DNA from: Bin103 sp002238925
GTDB lineage: Bacteria; Spirochaetota; Spirochaetia; SZUA-6; Bin103
Length of the DNA: 64,000 nt
Direction of reading: 5' to 3'
NCBI GenBank assembly: GCA_965208065.1
Contig: OZ242313.1
Location: forward strand, 496,001 to 560,000
Below, one piece after another: positions 42,152 to 52,340 of the stretch. A program made the position numbers and the translations under genes. Position 1 is the stretch's first letter. Each line of letters starts with the position of its first letter. The notes below the pieces were generated by a model that did not search any database, was not told the origin of the DNA, and saw only the letters and a list, made by a program, of their open reading frames with translations.

Positions 42152-43393
42152 TCAGGCGAGGCTGAGGTTCTTCAGGCTGGCCAGGTCCAGGTTCAGGCGG
42201 TCGCGAATCTCGGCGAAGGCGGTAAGGGTGTCGGCCACGTCCTGATCGGTGTGCAGCGCCGTCGGAATCATGCGAAACAGGTTGATGCCGCGCGGCACCA
42301 CCGGGTAGGTAACGCCGGACAGGAACACGCCATATTCCTCGCGCAGCATCATCATGATGGCACGCCCGGTTTCCGGGCCGGAGGGGATGTACACCGGCGT
42401 CACCGGCGACTGCGTATCGCCGATGCTGTAGCCCAGTTCCACCAGGCCGCGCTGCAGGGTGTGGGCGTTGTGCCACATACGGTCGCGATACTCCGGATGC
42501 GCCAGGATCTCGTCGAGCGTGGCGCCGAGCACGTCCACGTACACCATCGGCAGCGCCTTGGCGAACACGTTGGTGCGCGCATTGAAGCGGATGTATTCGA
42601 TCACCTCCGGGGCGCCGGCCGTCACGCCGCCGATCGCCGCGAACGCCTTGGCGAAGGTGCCGAAGTAGAGGTCGATCTCGTCCTGCACCCCAAAGTGCTC
42701 GGAGGTGCCGCGCCCGTTGTCGCCCATCACCCCGAAGCCGTGCGCGTCGTCGATGAAGATGCGCGCCTCGTATTGGCGCGCAAGGGCGACGATCTCGGGC
42801 AGATTGGCCAGGTCGCCGCGCATCCCGTACACGCCCTCGATCACAATGAGAATGCCGCCGTCGCCGCGCTCGCGCTCGGCGCGGAGCTGCTGCTCGAGAC
42901 TGTCCATGTCGTTGTGCCGGAACGGCCGGAAGCGGCGCCCGGCCATCGCCAGGATGGTGCCGTCGATCATCGATGCATGCGAAAGCTTGTCGATTATCAC
43001 CACGTCCTTGGGACCGATCAGGGCGGAGATCGTCCCCATCACGCCGAGGTAGCCGTAATTGAACAGCACGGAAGCCTGCTTGCCGCAGTATTCGGCCAGC
43101 CGCTGCTCCAGCGCCTCGTGCTTGGTCGTGTTGCCGGTGAGCAGGCGCGACCCCATCGGGGTGCAGGTGGAGTAGCGCGCCACCGACTCTTCGGCGGCAG
43201 CCTTGATGCGTTCGTTGCCGGTCAGACCCAGGTAGCTGTTGATGCCCCACATGATCACCCGGCGCCCGCCCGACTCCATGTGCGGCCCGGGCAGGGAGTC
43301 GAGAAGGGGCCGCACCACGTACTTGTCCCCGGCCGCCCGGTACACGCCGAAGTAGCCGCCGTCGCCGTGGCACTTTGCAAACAGATCGTTCAT
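42152..43393 (-). CDS. Alpha-oxoamine synthase, candidate cysteate acyltransferase
   Basis: 413 aa fold-type I PLP enzyme of the KBL/BioF/serine palmitoyltransferase family, which condenses an amino acid with an acyl thioester and releases CO2. Visible: MWGINSYLGLTGNERI, CTPMGSRLLTGNTTKHEALE, VLFNYGYLGVMGTISAL, IIDKLSHASMIDG (His stacking on PLP), IFIDDAHGFGVMG, and the PLP lysine in YFGTFAKAFAAIGG. Serine palmitoyltransferase-like enzymes with this N-terminal pattern include the cysteate acyltransferase of capnine synthesis. Its ATG overlaps the stop of the cysteate-synthase-like gene, which suggests cysteate as the amino-acid substrate. That assignment is inference; serine or glycine remain possible. 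Confidence 0.85.
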   Translation of the reverse strand: MNDLFAKCHGDGGYFGVYRAAGDKYVVRPLLDSLPGPHMESGGRRVIMWGINSYLGLTGNERIKAAAEESVARYSTCTPMGSRLLTGNTTKHEALEQRLAEYCGKQASVLFNYGYLGVMGTISALIGPKDVVIIDKLSHASMIDGTILAMAGRRFRPFRHNDMDSLEQQLRAERERGDGGILIVIEGVYGMRGDLANLPEIVALARQYEARIFIDDAHGFGVMGDNGRGTSEHFGVQDEIDLYFGTFAKAFAAIGGVTAGAPEVIEYIRFNARTNVFAKALPMVYVDVLGATLDEILAHPEYRDRMWHNAHTLQRGLVELGYSIGDTQSPVTPVYIPSGPETGRAIMMMLREEYGVFLSGVTYPVVPRGINLFRMIPTALHTDQDVADTLTAFAEIRDRLNLDLASLKNLSLA

Positions 43394-44718
43394 GCTACCT
43401 CCTGGGCCGGCGCACCGGCCGCGTCGAGCAGCCGCGCCAGGTCCGCGGCCGTGACGGTGCGGTGATCGACCGTCAGGTCGGGCTCCAGCCGGCGCACGCG
43501 GCGCTCGCCGTGCAGGCGCCGGAGGCCGCCGCCGGTAACGTTCAGAAACACCAACTGGTCGCGCTCCACGGCGCCGCGCGCCACCGCCTGCTGCAGCGCC
43601 GCCACGGCGACCGCCGCCGCCGGATCGATATCGCAGCCCTCGCTGGCCGCGAACAGGGCGCCGGCGCGCTCCGCCTGCCGGTTGGTCACCCGGTACATGG
43701 CGCCGGCGCTGGCCGACAGGGCATCGTACACGCCGCCGGCCAGCGCGTACGGCGGGTTGCGATTGCTCAGCACCGCCGCGCGCAGGGCGGCGATGCGCCG
43801 CTTGGCCTGCTCCTCGTCGAGCGGCGGCAACTGCCGGCTGCGCTGCTCCCAGGCGTCCGCCATGATGGTGAAGGGGCGGTTCTGCGCCAGGTGCATGCGC
43901 GGTATCTGGCCGCCGAAACGGCCGTCACGCACCAGCCGCTGCGCCATCTCCCATGCCGCGATTGCGCCGGTGCCGCTGCCGACCGCCTGCACGTAGTGGT
44001 TCGGCAGGGCGCCGGCACTCTCCACGCCGGCGAGCAGCGTGGTTCCCATTCCGTCACGCCGTGCAACGTTGTGCGCGCCGCCCTCGGCCAGGAATCCGGG
44101 CAGCCCCGAGATCATGCCGGCGACGCGGATCGCATCCGCGTAGTCGGCGTCGCCGCTCACCGCAATCAGCGTCGTCTCGGCGGCGGGCGGGGCAGTGGTC
44201 CACAGCGCCGGCAGAGCGGCCTCCGGCACCACCACCACGGCCGGCACGCCGGTCCGCGAACAGACGGTGTGGAATGCGCGCCCGGTATTGCCGGCCGAGG
44301 CCACCACCAACGGACGCCGCTCATCCTCGGGCAGCCGCGCGGTTACGGTCAGCGCTTCCAGTTCCTTGAAGCTGCAGGTTTCGCAGTGCGCGCCGCGTTC
44401 CGGCCAGTACCCGGAGAACAGCACCACCAACCGGTCGAGGCCGATTCGGCGGGCCAGTTCGTCGCTGCGGTAGGCCACCGGACCGGGCGCCGGCTTCCGG
44501 GGTGTGGCGGGGTGCGGCGCACTGCGCCGGACCGGCAACCAGGCGCGGTACCGGAACACGCCGCCGCCGCCGCCGGAGGCGAACCGCTCGGCGTACTCGG
44601 CGCGCAACAACCCTCTTGGCGGCGCCGCGCAGTCGCAGTGCAGGCGGAACCCGGACCGCTGTTCCGGGCAGGGCTCCCCGCAGGCGAGGCAGCGCAGCCG
44701 GTAGTGCATGGACTCCAT
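43390..44718 (-). CDS. Cysteate synthase-like PLP enzyme (threonine synthase family)
   Basis: 442 aa from ATG 44718 with GGGAGAG just upstream. An N-terminal zinc-ribbon-like segment (RLRCLACGEPCPEQ, then HCDC) precedes a fold-type II PLP domain: CSFKELEALTV (PLP Lys), VVASAGNTGRAFHTVCSR, YVQAVGSGTGAIAAWEMA and LVFLNVTGGGLRRL near the C-terminus. This combination matches archaeal-type cysteate synthase, which makes L-cysteate from O-phosphoserine and sulfite, more than threonine synthase. Coupling to an acyltransferase gene and the nearby sulfate-reduction operon support this. A threonine-synthase-like activity cannot be excluded. Confidence 0.8.
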   Translation of the reverse strand: MESMHYRLRCLACGEPCPEQRSGFRLHCDCAAPPRGLLRAEYAERFASGGGGGVFRYRAWLPVRRSAPHPATPRKPAPGPVAYRSDELARRIGLDRLVVLFSGYWPERGAHCETCSFKELEALTVTARLPEDERRPLVVASAGNTGRAFHTVCSRTGVPAVVVVPEAALPALWTTAPPAAETTLIAVSGDADYADAIRVAGMISGLPGFLAEGGAHNVARRDGMGTTLLAGVESAGALPNHYVQAVGSGTGAIAAWEMAQRLVRDGRFGGQIPRMHLAQNRPFTIMADAWEQRSRQLPPLDEEQAKRRIAALRAAVLSNRNPPYALAGGVYDALSASAGAMYRVTNRQAERAGALFAASEGCDIDPAAAVAVAALQQAVARGAVERDQLVFLNVTGGGLRRLHGERRVRRLEPDLTVDHRTVTAADLARLLDAAGAPAQEVA

Positions 44719-44952
44719 CGTCTCTCCCACACGGCGCTACGGACGAATGCCACCGTCCGCGGGGGGAAGCCGGCACGGCCGCCGGCCAATCAATCTCCCG
44801 CCCACGCACAGCGAACCGAGGATGGCGCCGTTCTCGCCAGTGTACGGGACCGTGCCGCGAGACGTATTCCGGCGGGCGCCCGAAATATGCTAGGATCGAA
44901 ATTAGCCGCCGCAGGTGGTACAGAAATCGATCCTCGGATACAATACGGGGCT

Positions 44953-44973
44953 GAATATCTGAATCCGATATTC
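44953..44973 (+). promoter_or_regulatory. Palindromic operator before the TetR gene
   Basis: GAATATC (44953-44959), 7-bp spacer, GATATTC (44967-44973): a perfect 7-bp inverted repeat 12 bp upstream of the TetR start codon. TACAAT at 44939-44944 is a likely -10 element just before it, so a bound dimer would block the start of transcription. It is a candidate autoregulatory site and may also act on the divergent cysteate-synthase-like operon. Confidence 0.55.
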
Positions 44974-44984
44974 ACTTTTTCGCT

Positions 44985-45689
44985 ATGAGCGCCATCCTAC
45001 AGGAATTGGAACTCGAACGTCCGGCCCGTGCACGGCGCCGCGCTGCGCTGTTGGAGATCGGCGAACGTCTGTTCTCGGCGCAAGGGTACCGCGACGTCAG
45101 CGTCGAGCAGATCACTCGCGACGCCGGCCTCGCGACCGGCAGTTTCTACCGTTATTTTCCGAGCAAGGAGGCGTTCTACGCGCACATCGTCGAACTTATC
45201 GAGCGGCGCGCCATCAGCGAGGCGCGGCGCGTGATCGGGCGTTTCGAATCGCCCATGAATCAACTCAAGGCGCTGTACCGCTTCATTACCCTCGGCCTGC
45301 GGCGCAGCCCGATCCTGCTCGGCGTGCTCACCGGCGACCGGCGCTACGTGTGCCCCGGCGCCAGCCCCGCGCAGCGTTCCGAGTGGGTACTCGAGCGCAT
45401 CGGCGAGATGATCGACGAGATTCTGCTCACCGGCACCCGCCTGCGCACGTTTCGCACGGCGCGGTTTCACAACGTGCGCTCAATGCTGATCGCTCTCTAC
45501 ACCGCCCTGCTCGCCAACTTCGGCAGCCCCGGCAACGACGCCCTCATCGAAGACACCCTGACGCTGGTGGAACGCGGCCTGCGCCGCCGCCTGACCCTGC
45601 GCAAGCGCGCCGAGCGGGTGGACCGCCGCCGCGCCCGGGCGCGCGGGCGTACCCCGGCACCGTCCGACGCCGAGAACGGATCGCAGTGA
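44985..45689 (+). CDS. TetR-family transcriptional regulator
   Basis: 234 aa. N-terminal helix-turn-helix: ALLEIGERLFSAQGYRDVSV, EQITRDAGLATGSFYRYF and PSKEAFYAHIVELIERRAI in the first 70 residues, the classic TetR pattern. The ligand domain is not assignable and ends in a basic tail (LTLRKRAERVDRRRARARGR). Divergent from the cysteate-synthase-like operon and preceded by a palindrome, so it may control lipid synthesis; TetR regulators of fatty-acid genes are common. Its stop overlaps era as GTGA, coupling the two. Confidence 0.87.
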   Translation: MSAILQELELERPARARRRAALLEIGERLFSAQGYRDVSVEQITRDAGLATGSFYRYFPSKEAFYAHIVELIERRAISEARRVIGRFESPMNQLKALYRFITLGLRRSPILLGVLTGDRRYVCPGASPAQRSEWVLERIGEMIDEILLTGTRLRTFRTARFHNVRSMLIALYTALLANFGSPGNDALIEDTLTLVERGLRRRLTLRKRAERVDRRRARARGRTPAPSDAENGSQ

Positions 45690-46642
45690 ACGACGCCGAC
45701 CAGCCGCACGCCGAGCCGTCGCACACCGCACAACCGCAGGCCGAGCCGCCACACGCCGAGCAACCACGCGTTGGCACGGTCGGCGTCGTCGGCCGCCCGT
45801 CGACCGGCAAGTCGTCGCTGATCAACCGCATTTGCAGGCACAAGGTGTCGATCGTGTCGCCGGTGCCGCAGACCACGCGCAGCCGGGTGCGTGGCATCGT
45901 TACCCTGGAGGCGGGCCAGCTGATCTTCCTCGACACCCCCGGCCTGCACGCCAGCGAACGCAAGCTGAACCTGGTACTGAAGACCGTCGCCCTGTCGGTC
46001 GCCGACGAAGTGGATCTGCTGCTCCTGCTGTTCGACGCCAGCCGTCCGTTCGGCGCCGAGGATGACGCCGTCCTGGCCGGCACCCGCCGCTTCGCCGGCC
46101 CGCGCGTGGCGGCGTGCAACAAGGTGGACCTGACGGCGGCGCGCGGCGCCGCCAAGGAGCGCGAGTCACACCTGCGGCGCGCCGGCATCGAGGAGACCCA
46201 CGCCGTGTCGGCGCTCACCGGCGCCGGCGTGCCCGACCTGGTAACGCGCCTGCTGGCGCTGAGCCCGCCCGGCGACCTGCTCTACCCGGATGACATGTAC
46301 ACCGATCAAACCCCGGACTTCCGCGTCGCCGAGATCGTGCGCGAACACGCCTTCGCGCGGGTGACGGCGGAGGTGCCGCACGCGCTGTACGTCGACGTGG
46401 TCGACCTGGAGCAGCGCCCGGGCGCACTGTGGATTCGCGCCACCATCTGGGTGGAACGGCCGAGCCAGGTCGGTATCGTGGTCGGCCGCGGCGGCACCGG
46501 CATCGCCGCCATCCGCCGCGCCTCGACGGCCGAACTCGCCGACATATTCGGGCGCCGCATCCACCTCGACCTGCGCGTCAAGGTGCGCAAGAAGTGGCGC
46601 CGCGACGACGCCCTCCTGCAGCAGCTCCGCTCCCGCGGATAG
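45686..46642 (+). CDS. era: GTPase Era
   Basis: 318 aa from GTG 45686, which overlaps the TetR stop. GTPase needed for 16S rRNA maturation and 30S assembly. G1 is VVGRPSTGKSSLINR, G3 LIFLDTPGLH, G4 ACNKVDL; the C-terminal KH domain reads IVVGRGGTGIAAIRRAS. G1 has Ser-Thr where most Era proteins have Asn-Val. The first ~30 residues are His/Pro/Glu-rich and repeated (PHAEPSH, PQAEPPHAEQP), likely disordered. Confidence 0.93.
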   Translation: MNDADQPHAEPSHTAQPQAEPPHAEQPRVGTVGVVGRPSTGKSSLINRICRHKVSIVSPVPQTTRSRVRGIVTLEAGQLIFLDTPGLHASERKLNLVLKTVALSVADEVDLLLLLFDASRPFGAEDDAVLAGTRRFAGPRVAACNKVDLTAARGAAKERESHLRRAGIEETHAVSALTGAGVPDLVTRLLALSPPGDLLYPDDMYTDQTPDFRVAEIVREHAFARVTAEVPHALYVDVVDLEQRPGALWIRATIWVERPSQVGIVVGRGGTGIAAIRRASTAELADIFGRRIHLDLRVKVRKKWRRDDALLQQLRSRG

Positions 46643-46654
46643 GCTGCGGCCGGC

Positions 46655-48199
46655 TCAGGACTTGGGCGGCAACGAATCTCCGCGGCCGAACGCCGCGCGC
46701 GCGGCGCGGCGGGTGCGAGGGCCGCGGCACCACAGCGCCAGCGCCGGCGGGACCTGCTCGCCGTAGAGGCCGCGAAACGCCGCCACCGTCGAGGGAGAGG
46801 TGAACAGCACCGCGTCCAGTGAGGCCAGGTCGACCCGCACCGGATCGGCTACCGCGAGGTTGCGGTAAGCGGTGACCGCCGTCACCTCCGCGCCGGCGGC
46901 GCGCAGCGCGTCCGGCAGCTTGTCGCCGGCCCGCGCCGAGCGCGGCAGCAGCACCCGTTCCCGGTCCAGCCGACCGGTACGCAGCACCGCATCCAGCAGT
47001 CCGTCCGTGTGCTCCGAAGCGGCAACTATGTCAGCCGCCAAACCGCGGCCGCCGAGTGCGTGCGCCGTGGCGCGCCCGATTGCCGCCAGCCGCGCCTGGG
47101 CCAGCCGGCGCGCATCGCCGCCACGGGCAAACAGCCGCTCCAGCAGCGCGGCGACGGCGAACCGGCTGGTAAACACCACCAGCGAATAAGCCGCGAGCGT
47201 GTCCACCGCGGCGTCGAGCGGGCGCCAATCCTCGGGGGCCGCTATCTCGATGAGCGGGGTGTGAACCAGCTCGCCCAGGTAGCGGTATGGCTCCGCGCCG
47301 GTCCCGGTCACCAACACCTTGCGCGCCGCCTCGAACCAGGTCCGGGGCACGGAAGCCGGGCCGGGGCGGGCGCCGGCGCTCTCCCTTGGCTCGGCGCCGG
47401 ACCTGGTACCGGCGGTCTGCGCAGCGACGGCGGCCACATCCTCCTCCGGACCCACCTGCGCCGCGCCCGGCAGCCGGTGCGCGGCGATTACCTCCGCGGC
47501 GGCGGCGTCCAGGGTGCCGGCCAGCGGGGCGCCGCCGGGGCCGATAACCGCCACCAGCGGCGGGTCGGGGGATGGCTGCCGGGCGGCCTCGGCCAGGGTC
47601 AGGGCGGTTACCGACTGCTCGGGGCGGCTGGCGTTGCGTACCAGGGCGACCGGCGTGTCGGGCTCACGCCCGCGCGCCAGCACCTGCCGCGCCACTTCGC
47701 CCAGGCGGGCGGCGGCCATGTAGTACACCAGGGTGTCCGCCTCCGGCACCGCCACCTGCCCGGTGTGGCCGGTGCACAGCGCCACCGAGGAAGCCCGCCG
47801 CCGCCGCGTCAGCGGCAATTCGGCGTACGCCGCCGCCCCCGCCGCGGCCGTGATGCCGGGCACGATCTCGTACTGGATGCCGGCGGCGCGCAGGAACTGG
47901 ATCTCCTCGGCGCCGCGCCCGTACAGCAGCGGGTCGCCGCCCTTCAGGTGCGCCACCCGCCGCCCCGCCAGCGCCTGCTCGGCGAGCAGGTTGTACAGCA
48001 GCCGCTGCCGTTCGAGCGGCGGCGCGCGACGGTCGCCGAGGCCGTGTACCGGGCGCCCGGCGCAGGAGATCAGCAGGCGGCGATCCACCAGGTCGTCGTG
48101 AATCACCACGTCGGCGGCCGCCAGGGCGCGCTGCCCGCGCACCGTGATCAACTCCGGGTCGCCCGGCCCGGCCCCGATCAGGCTGACGAACGCCGCCAT
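46655..48199 (-). CDS. cobA-hemD: Uroporphyrinogen-III methyltransferase / uroporphyrinogen-III synthase fusion
   Basis: About 514 aa. Residues 1-240 are SUMT: VSLIGAGPGDPELITVRG, DDLVDRRLL, LKGGDPLLYGRGAEE and VPGITAAAGAAAYAELPLT. A Gly/Ala-rich linker follows, then a HemD-like half (VLVTGTGAEPY; LVVFTSRFAVAALLERLF; LLPRSARAGDKLPDALR; LFTSPSTVAAF). Makes precorrin-2 for siroheme, the cofactor of assimilatory sulfite reductase, fitting its place at the end of the cys operon. ATG 48199 is used; GTG 48208 is possible. No siroheme ferrochelatase or sulfite reductase is in the window. Confidence 0.92.
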   Translation of the reverse strand: MAAFVSLIGAGPGDPELITVRGQRALAAADVVIHDDLVDRRLLISCAGRPVHGLGDRRAPPLERQRLLYNLLAEQALAGRRVAHLKGGDPLLYGRGAEEIQFLRAAGIQYEIVPGITAAAGAAAYAELPLTRRRRASSVALCTGHTGQVAVPEADTLVYYMAAARLGEVARQVLARGREPDTPVALVRNASRPEQSVTALTLAEAARQPSPDPPLVAVIGPGGAPLAGTLDAAAAEVIAAHRLPGAAQVGPEEDVAAVAAQTAGTRSGAEPRESAGARPGPASVPRTWFEAARKVLVTGTGAEPYRYLGELVHTPLIEIAAPEDWRPLDAAVDTLAAYSLVVFTSRFAVAALLERLFARGGDARRLAQARLAAIGRATAHALGGRGLAADIVAASEHTDGLLDAVLRTGRLDRERVLLPRSARAGDKLPDALRAAGAEVTAVTAYRNLAVADPVRVDLASLDAVLFTSPSTVAAFRGLYGEQVPPALALWCRGPRTRRAARAAFGRGDSLPPKS

Positions 48200-48224
48200 C
48201 AGCCGCACCCCGCCATCGCCGGGA

Positions 48225-50125
48225 TCACAAGTAATACTCGAGCACCACCTCGCGCTCGCGCAGCAGGCGGTACGCCTCGGCGACCGCCTGTTCCGGCGGC
48301 GTGCCCGGGGCGAGCACGAGGTCCGCGTTCACTGCGTGGTGATCGGCGCCCACCCGTATCACCAGCATGTCGTTGGGTTCGTTGAGGATGCGCAGGATCT
48401 CCGCCTCCGCGGCGTCGAGGTCGGTAACCGTGGTAATCACGATCTGCCCGGCGTCGCCGAGAATGTGCGCCACCTCGCCAAGCCGGCGCAGGTGTTCGCT
48501 GCGGTCCTCGTCGGCGTGCGCCGCCGCCCGCGCGGCCGCCTCGTCCATGGTGGCGTCGAGCCCGCGCGCCAGGTTGGTCAGGCCCAGGTAGTAGGCGCTG
48601 CGACCGGCGCGGAACAGCCGGTCCTCCAGATCGCGCGCGAACTCGTGCAGCACGTCGCCGTCCTCGCCAGTGAGCACCACCAGCCGCGGGCGCTGCTGGT
48701 AGCGCTCAATGCGCTGCTCCGCGGAAATGGCGCCGCGCACCCAGGCGTAGTCGCGCTGCTTGACGTGTTCGCGCAGCGACGCCTTCAGCCCCGACACGTA
48801 CTCGGTAACGATGCCGCCGCCGGCAATTTCGTACTCGTCTACCAGCACGAACCGCCCGGTGGCGGCGAACTCGGCACCGATGCCGAGGTCGAAAGCAATC
48901 GGGTTCTGCGTCTCCAGCACGCACTCGGCGACCTCGTGGCGGCCGACGTGGCCCTTGTGGCCGGCGGTTTCGCTGTGCTCCAGGGTGGCGGCATCCATCA
49001 CCTGGACGATCTCCTTCACGTGTACCCCGACCCGCGTGGTCGCCAGCTTGAGCCGGTAGCGCTTGCCCGGCACCAGCGGGTTGCGGCCCAGCCAGAACAG
49101 GTTGCAGCGGAACGTGGTACCAACTTGCGGCGCCGGTTCGCCGACCCGGTACATCAACTCCCCGGGCCGCACGTACAGCTCTTCGGTGAGCGTGACGCCG
49201 GTGGCCACGCCCGCGGCGGCCTGCTCGCGCGAGGCCACCTGGAAGCCTTCGACGCTGCGTACCCGGGCCCGCTTGCGCGACGGCAGGAACTCCACCGTGT
49301 CGCCCACGCGCACGCTGCCGGTGGCCACGGTGCCGGCAATGATGCGAGCGTCGTCGCCGCGGGTCGGAAACTTGTACACGTCCTGCACCGGCAGCCGCAG
49401 CGCCTGCGCCGTCTCCGCGCCGGCACTCGCGAACGCGTCGATCTGCTCCAGCAGGGCGGCGCCTTCATACCACGGCGTGCGCTCCGAGGGGCCCACCAGG
49501 TTGTCGCCGTGCCGTCCGCTCACCGGGATGAAGCCGCGCGGCTCGACCTCGATCTCGCCCAGGAACGTCTCGTACTCGTCGCGGATGGCGGCGAATACGG
49601 CCTCGTCGTAGTCCACCAGGTCCATCTTGTTCACTACCACCAGCAACTGGCGGATGCCGAGCATGGCGGCCATGTAGCCGTGCCGGCGCGAGTTCTCGCG
49701 CACGCCTTCGCTGGCGTCGATTACCAGAATCGCGGCCTCTGCGCGCGCCGCACCGGAGATCATGTTCTTCAGGAACTCGATGTGGCCGGGGGCGTCGATG
49801 ATGATGTAGCGCCGCTTGTCAGATCGGAAAAACACGCGCGCGGCGTCGATGGTAATGCCCTGCGCCTGCTCGTCCTGCAGGGCGTCGATCAGGAACGCGT
49901 ACTCGAACGGCTTGCCGCTGCGTTCGCAGTTGCTGCGCACCTGCTCGATCTTGCCGTGCGGCAGCACGCCGGTGTCGTGCAGCAGGCGCCCCACCACGGT
50001 GCTCTTGCCATGGTCGACGTGGCCCACCACCACCACGTTCATGGTCGGCAGTTCAGGCGGCGGCGCGGCCGTCGCTGCGGCTGCGGCCTGACTCGGGGCC
50101 GCGTGTGCCAAGTCCGCGGCCGCCA

Positions 50126-50126
<1 letters not shown>
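48225..50126 (-). CDS. cysN: Sulfate adenylyltransferase subunit CysN with degenerate CysC-like domain
   Basis: 633 aa from ATG 50126 (TAATG overlap with cysD). GTPase subunit of ATP sulfurylase: G1 VVVGHVDHGKSTVVGRLL, G3 IIIDAPGHIEFLKNM, G4 VVVNKMDLVDYD, then two beta-barrel domains. The C-terminal ~170 residues align in position with an APS kinase fusion (CysNC), but the P-loop that should read GLSGSGKS is LTGEDGDVLHE, so the kinase site is lost. Other CysC features are faint (YYLGLTNLARGLD). The domain may be structural or inhibitory, leaving APS as the product for CysH. Confidence 0.92.
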
Positions 50127-51003
<877 letters not shown>

Positions 51004-51007
<4 letters not shown>

Positions 51008-51750
51008 CGCCCCGCCTCCGCCGGGTGCAGACCGCACTCCTTGGCGGTGCCCTGCTCCCACCACCAGCGCCCGGCGCGCGCCGGCTCGCCCGGTTCCACC
51101 GCGCGCGTGCACGGCGCGCAGCCAATGCTCAGAAAGCCGCGGTCGTGCAGCACGTTGTAGGGCACCCCGTGGGCACGCAGGTAGTCCCACACCTGCTCGT
51201 CGCTCCATTCTGCCAGCGGATTCGCCTTGACCGCCGCATGGGCGGCGTCCCACTCGACCAGCGGCGTATCGCCGCGCTCCGGGCTCTGCGCCCGGCGCAA
51301 GCCGGTAATCCAGGCGTCGGCGCCGGCCAGCGCGCGCCCCAGCGGCTCCACCTTGCGCACCTCGCAGCAGCGCTTGCGCCCGGCCACGCTGGCGTAGAAC
51401 AGGTTGGGGCCTTCGCCGCTCACCATCTCCTGCACCGCCGTTGCATCCGGGAACAGCACCTCGTAGCGCATCCCGTAGCGGCTCATCGTGCGCGCCATCA
51501 GGTCGTAAGTCTCCTGGTGCAGGCGCCCGGTATCGAGCACGAAGATGCGCGCCCGCGGCTCGATGGCCAGCAGCATGTGGGTCAGCACCTGGTCCTCGGC
51601 GCCCAGCGAGGAGGCCAGCGTGAGCCGGTCGCCGTACCGCTGCACCAGGGCGCCGAGCAGCGCCTCCGGCCCGCCCCCGCCAGCCGCCGTCAGTGCCTCG
51701 ATGGCGGCTGCGGACGCCGCCTTGTCCGTGGTTTGTGTCATGTCCGTCAT
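51004..51750 (-). CDS. cysH: Adenylylsulfate (APS) reductase, Fe-S type
   Basis: 248 aa. Reduces APS to sulfite. Cysteine pairs RKRCCEVRK and IGCAPCTRA are the ligands of a [4Fe-4S] cluster, which marks APS rather than PAPS reductase and fits the lack of a working APS kinase. PP-loop-like TLASSLGAEDQVL near residue 45; catalytic Cys in AKECGLH at the C-terminus. ATG 51750 and ATG 51741 are both possible starts; the first lies ten bases after the rrf2 stop. Confidence 0.95.
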
Positions 51751-51760
51751 ATCTGGTCCG

Positions 51761-52174
51761 TCAAATCTGATAGGTCAGGCGCGGCCCGGAACGCTGTTTG
51801 TCCCATACCAGGTCGGCCAGGCTCACCTGCAACGCCCGCGTCACCCCGTCGGCCGCGCGCCGCAACGGCGCCGCCAGCACCGCGTCGCTCCACGGCCCGC
51901 CGTCCAGTTCCAGCGGCCCGTCCAGGCAGGTGAGCACCTCCAGCACCGAAATCTGCTGCGGATCGCGCGCCAGTGCGTAGCCGCCATGGCTGCCCCGATA
52001 GCTGCGCACCAGCAGGGCGCGCTTCAACTGCACCAGCACCTGCTCCAGGAAGTGCTGCGGAATACCCTGCTCGGCGGCCACCTCGCGCGCCTGCCGCGGC
52101 CCATTGCCGGCATGCAGCGCCAGGTCGTACGCCGCCTGCAGCCCGTAGCGCGCTTTCGCGGAAAGAGACAACAT
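51761..52174 (-). CDS. Rrf2-family regulator without Fe-S cysteines
   Basis: 137 aa. Winged helix: SLSAKARYGLQAAYDLALHA and PQHFLEQVLVQLKRALLVRSYRGSHGG split over residues 3-62, then GGYALARDPQQISVLEVLTCLDG. The three-Cys cluster of IscR/NsrR is absent (a single Cys only), as in CymR, the cysteine-metabolism regulator of Firmicutes. First gene of the cysH-cysD-cysN-cobA operon, so it very likely controls sulfate assimilation and senses a partner enzyme or metabolite and not a cluster. Confidence 0.9.
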   Translation of the reverse strand: MLSLSAKARYGLQAAYDLALHAGNGPRQAREVAAEQGIPQHFLEQVLVQLKRALLVRSYRGSHGGYALARDPQQISVLEVLTCLDGPLELDGGPWSDAVLAAPLRRAADGVTRALQVSLADLVWDKQRSGPRLTYQI

Positions 52175-52340
52175 GCTCCCCGATCGCCCTCCCGACTCTT
52201 CTCTGCAATTCTGATCGGTTTAGTCAGGATTACAGGACCAATAACCTAATCACGGCCGGAGCATCGGTCAATACCCGAGTCGACAGGTTCCTGCACGCCT
52301 CGCCGGTGCTTGTCGGATAGTATCACACGATGATATCCTT

